Origin: an uncultured Eubacteriales bacterium
GTDB lineage: Bacteria; Bacillota; Clostridia; Monoglobales; UMGS1388
DNA length: 8,151 nt
Direction of reading: 5' to 3'
Assembly: GCA_900551345.1 (NCBI GenBank)
Contig: URVP01000060.1
Location: 1-8,151 of the forward strand
The notes under the pieces are model-generated. The model ran no database searches. It worked only from the letters and a program-made list of their open reading frames with translations, and had not been told where the DNA came from. Positions 6,234 through 8,151 of this stretch are shown here, piece after piece (position 1 is the first letter of the stretch; each line of letters opens with the position of its first letter). The translations under genes and the position numbers were made by a program.

Positions 6234-6629
6234 TCAGCAATCGCCGCAGCTGCCGCAGTCTCCGTCACAGTTAAATTCGATTTCTATTTCTTCATTGCAG
6301 TTAGGACAAATAATCTTATCCTTAGAGAGCGTTTCATCATCCAAAAGTACCGGCTCACCGCAGGAGGGACAATTTATCTCAAAAAGGTCATCATCATATT
6401 CATCCTCATCATCCGTATCATCGTACTCGTCAAAAACTTCATCCTCAATTTCTGAAACAGCTTCATCAATATCGTCAACAATATCGAAAAGGCTGTCAAC
6501 ATCTGCGCCCATATCACCCAAAACATCGATAATTTCGCAGATAAGTTTTCCTTCCGAAGATTCTTTGTCAATCTTCATACCTTCTGCAAGGCCGCGAAGA
6601 TATGCAATTTTTTCTGTTAATTCAGACAT
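6234..6629 (-). CDS. CD1247-type zinc-ribbon protein with acidic linker
   Basis: The 131-residue protein resembles a Clostridia family named after C. difficile CD1247, whose function is unknown to me. Residues 1-60 are a predicted helical region that starts MSELTEKIAYLRGLAEGMKI and matches the family's N-terminal domain. Residues 48-85 are extremely acidic (runs of D and E). A zinc ribbon follows, with ligands C87-x2-C90 and C108-x2-C111, and the protein ends in a second cysteine group, C121, C125, C128 and C131, the last being the final residue. No membrane segment or signal peptide is seen, so it should be cytoplasmic. GGAGGG precedes the ATG by a normal distance. It starts 24 bases after efp and ends before a strong terminator, so it is probably co-transcribed with efp. 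A nucleic-acid or protein-binding role is only an inference from the ribbon. Confidence 0.85.
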   Translation of the reverse strand: MSELTEKIAYLRGLAEGMKIDKESSEGKLICEIIDVLGDMGADVDSLFDIVDDIDEAVSEIEDEVFDEYDDTDDEDEYDDDLFEINCPSCGEPVLLDDETLSKDKIICPNCNEEIEIEFNCDGDCGSCGDC

Positions 6630-6653
6630 ATGGCACCCTCCTCTTTTTATTTA

Positions 6654-7211
6654 TTATGCACGGCTCATATATGAACCTGTACGGGTGTCAACCTTAATTC
6701 TGTCCCCAGTGTTAATAAAGAGCGGAACATTAATGGTAGCACCTGTTTCAAGTGTTGCGGGTTTTACTACATTTGTAGCTGTATCGCCTTTTACACCGGG
6801 TTCTGTTTCGGTTACTTCAAGCTCAACAAAGTTTGGCGGCTCAACGCCGAAAACATTGCCCTTGAAAGAAAGGATAAGAACTTCGTCATTTTCCTTAACA
6901 AATTTAAGAGCATCACCGAGAGTATCCGCATTAAGGGGGATCTGTTCAAATGTTTCCGGATCCATAAAGTAATAAAGCTCACCGTCATTGTAGAGATACT
7001 GCATATTTTTTCTGTCGATATGAGCCTTAGGCATTTTTTCCGTAGGGCTGAAGGTTCTTTCAACAACAGCGCCTGTAATAACATTTTTAATCTTTGTTCT
7101 TACAAATGCTGCGCCTTTGCCGGGCTTAACATGCTGGAATTCGATAATCTGATAAACACCGCCGTCAAGTTCAAAGGTAACGCCGTTTCTGAATTCGCCT
7201 GCTGAAATCAT
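6654..7211 (-). CDS. efp: Translation elongation factor P
   Basis: EF-P binds ribosomes stalled at consecutive prolines and restores peptide-bond formation. With the start at ATG 7211 the product is 185 residues, the standard length, and begins MISAGEFRNGV as in the family. The modification loop is KPGKGAAF (29-36), with Lys32 at the tip as in the Bacillus type; the PGKG context suggests a lysine-type modification such as aminopentanol, which is an inference. The three domains are complete: a KOW-like N-terminal domain to about 65, then two OB folds, ending with the usual GD.I.V.TRTG.Y..R signature (168-184). A longer frame from TTG 7244 exists but adds nothing related to the family. It has its own strong promoter and is followed 24 bases later by the zinc-ribbon gene. 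Confidence 0.97.
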   Translation of the reverse strand: MISAGEFRNGVTFELDGGVYQIIEFQHVKPGKGAAFVRTKIKNVITGAVVERTFSPTEKMPKAHIDRKNMQYLYNDGELYYFMDPETFEQIPLNADTLGDALKFVKENDEVLILSFKGNVFGVEPPNFVELEVTETEPGVKGDTATNVVKPATLETGATINVPLFINTGDRIKVDTRTGSYMSRA

Positions 7212-7213
7212 TT

Positions 7214-7240
7214 CTATAAAACTTCCTTTCCGAGAGGCAT
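7214..7240 (-). other. Possible eight-codon leader reading frame before efp
   Basis: In the efp leader an ATG at 7240, preceded by GAGG four bases upstream, opens a frame MPLGKEVL that ends with TAG at 7214-7216, three bases before the efp ATG. It contains the AAAGGAAG ribosome site of efp itself (7222-7229, ten bases from ATG 7211). It could couple or modulate efp translation, or be chance. Confidence 0.3.
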
Positions 7241-7270
7241 ACAACCTCGATTATAAATATTATTGGCATT

Positions 7271-7299
7271 ATTATACACTATCTTTAAACAGATTTCAA
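7271..7299 (-). promoter_or_regulatory. Strong sigma-A promoter of efp
   Basis: The minus strand carries TTGAAA (7294-7299), a 17-base spacer and a perfect TATAAT (7271-7276). Transcription would start near 7264, giving a leader of about 53 bases. It lies between the stop codon of the peptidase gene (7307) and efp, so efp is transcribed from here even if read-through from the peptidase gene also occurs; no terminator is visible after that gene. Confidence 0.88.
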
Positions 7300-7306
7300 T
7301 ACTTTA

Positions 7307-8151
7307 TCACAGAATTATTACATCTTTTTCTGATTTTGTAAGATTTTCGCAGCCGTTTTTAGTGACTGCAACCAAATCCTCTATTCTGACTCCCATAAAT
7401 CCATCCAGGTATGCTCCGGGCTCCACAGTAACAAGCATTCCTTCCTTAAGCATACCTGTCCGTTTAGGAGCCATAACGGGCTCTTCGTGGATTTCAACAC
7501 CTACGCCGTGCCCCAGAGAGTGAGTGAAATATTTATCAAAGCCGTATTCTGCCAAAGCCAAGCGAGCAGCTTTGTCGGGGACATTTTCCGCAACACCCGC
7601 TTTAATCTCTTTAAGAGCCGCCGTCTGAGCCTTAAGAACGCTGTTATACACCCTGACCTGCTGATCATCTGCCATGCCGAAGAAAACAGTTCTTGTCATA
7701 TCGCTGCAATACCCTTTATATTTACACCCAAAATCCATAACAACCGCATCTCCGCTTTTAATAATGCGGTCTCCCGGCTCTGCATGAGGCATTGCACCTC
7801 GCTCCGAAGCGGCAACTATTGTACTGAAAGAAACTGCCTCGGCTCCGTTTTTACGCATATAAAACTCCAGCTCAAGGGCTATATCCTTTTCGGTCATTCC
7901 GATTTTAGCAAATGTCAGTATATGCGAAAATGCACTGTCGGCGATTTCTGCCGCCGTGCGTATGCGGGAAAGTTCCTCGCTATTTTTTATTATGCGCAGT
8001 TTTTTCATAACAGATGCACAGTTTTCAAACTCACAGCCGCACAGTTCATTTTTAAATATTTCAAGACTGGTGCAGCTTACATGGTCTGCCTCATATCCCA
8101 ATCTTTTAAGGTTAAATTTTTTAAGTTCTTTTATAAGGCTGCTTCGTGCAG
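7307..8151 (-). CDS. pepP: Xaa-Pro aminopeptidase, M24 family (C-terminal part, cut by window edge)
   Basis: The frame is open from the right edge (8149) to TGA at 7307, giving 280 visible residues and no start. The TTG at 8101 is an internal leucine codon, because family sequence (ARSSLIKELKKFNLKRLGYE) continues upstream of it. The first 45 or so residues are the end of the creatinase-type N-terminal domain; the rest is a complete pita-bread catalytic domain. Counting from the edge, the five metal ligands are D139 (VVMDFG), D150 (YCSDMTR), H214 (HSLGHGVG), E243 (VEPGAY) and E257 (GVRIED), with the PHAEPGDR segment at 121-128. Such cytoplasmic enzymes remove an N-terminal residue preceding proline from peptides. 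The position directly upstream of efp is common in Firmicutes, where both deal with proline-rich sequences. Prolidase (pepQ) is the alternative name; the two are hard to separate without the full N-terminus. Confidence 0.9.
   Translation of the reverse strand, partial: ARSSLIKELKKFNLKRLGYEADHVSCTSLEIFKNELCGCEFENCASVMKKLRIIKNSEELSRIRTAAEIADSAFSHILTFAKIGMTEKDIALELEFYMRKNGAEAVSFSTIVAASERGAMPHAEPGDRIIKSGDAVVMDFGCKYKGYCSDMTRTVFFGMADDQQVRVYNSVLKAQTAALKEIKAGVAENVPDKAARLALAEYGFDKYFTHSLGHGVGVEIHEEPVMAPKRTGMLKEGMLVTVEPGAYLDGFMGVRIEDLVAVTKNGCENLTKSEKDVIIL

Noticed and set aside
6295..6972. Plus-strand open frame of 225 codons, serine-rich
   Set aside because: It runs antisense to the acidic linker of the zinc-ribbon gene and to efp. 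Its serine runs are the complement of GAT/GAA/GAG codons, it has no family resemblance, and both minus-strand genes are certain.
7212..7244. Longer efp start at TTG 7244
   Set aside because: It would add 11 residues absent from the family, and the ATG at 7211 gives the exact 185-residue EF-P with the standard beginning.
8099..8101. TTG at 8101 as the start of the peptidase gene
   Set aside because: The frame continues upstream to the window edge with sequence typical of the creatinase N-terminal domain, so this is an internal leucine codon.
1..8151. Mobile element, CRISPR array, tRNA/rRNA, riboswitch or defence island
   Set aside because: I looked for transposase motifs, terminal inverted repeats, regularly spaced repeats, tRNA-like folds and known leader motifs and saw none. 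The window is gene-dense, single-stranded core chromosome.

Overview
The window reads as ordinary chromosomal core of a strictly anaerobic, low-GC Gram-positive bacterium of the class Clostridia. The pointers are AT-rich intergenic DNA with sigma-A type promoters, strong GGAGG-type ribosome sites, a two-cluster [FeFe]-hydrogenase with the group B signature, a CD1247-type zinc-ribbon protein, and secreted proteins with copper-amine-oxidase-type stalk domains. Genus and species cannot be read from the sequence. Every gene I can support is on the minus strand, so transcription runs from the right edge to the left. No RNA gene, insertion sequence, CRISPR array or phage signature was found, and no gene-free stretch exceeds 300 bases (the longest is 2491-2685).

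Right part (8151 to about 6170): the C-terminal two thirds of an M24 Xaa-Pro peptidase, cut by the window edge, is followed by a textbook promoter (7271-7299), elongation factor P, and a small acidic zinc-ribbon protein. A strong intrinsic terminator (6169-6199) closes this efp unit.

Middle part (6125 to 4015): lspA, an rluD-type pseudouridine synthase and a RadC/JAB-domain protein overlap end to start by 14 and 17 bases, so they form a tightly packed, probably translationally coupled operon. No convincing promoter is visible in front of lspA.

Left-middle part (4014 to 2637): a single-gene unit for a compact group B-like [FeFe]-hydrogenase, with a plausible promoter and a terminator of its own.

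Left part (2615 to 1): a strong extended -10 promoter drives a secreted protein with two stalk-domain repeats and a parvulin-type prolyl isomerase domain, started at TTG. It is followed closely by a divergent prephenate dehydratase and by a secreted protein cut by the left edge.

The units have unconnected jobs: proteolysis and translation, lipoprotein maturation and rRNA modification, redox metabolism, and secretion and phenylalanine synthesis. I see no evidence for a new defence, mobile or biosynthetic system. The points most worth a second look are the hydrogenase, the motif changes in the prephenate dehydratase, the stalk-isomerase fusion, the tiny reading frame in front of efp, and the Cys-rich tail of the zinc-ribbon protein.
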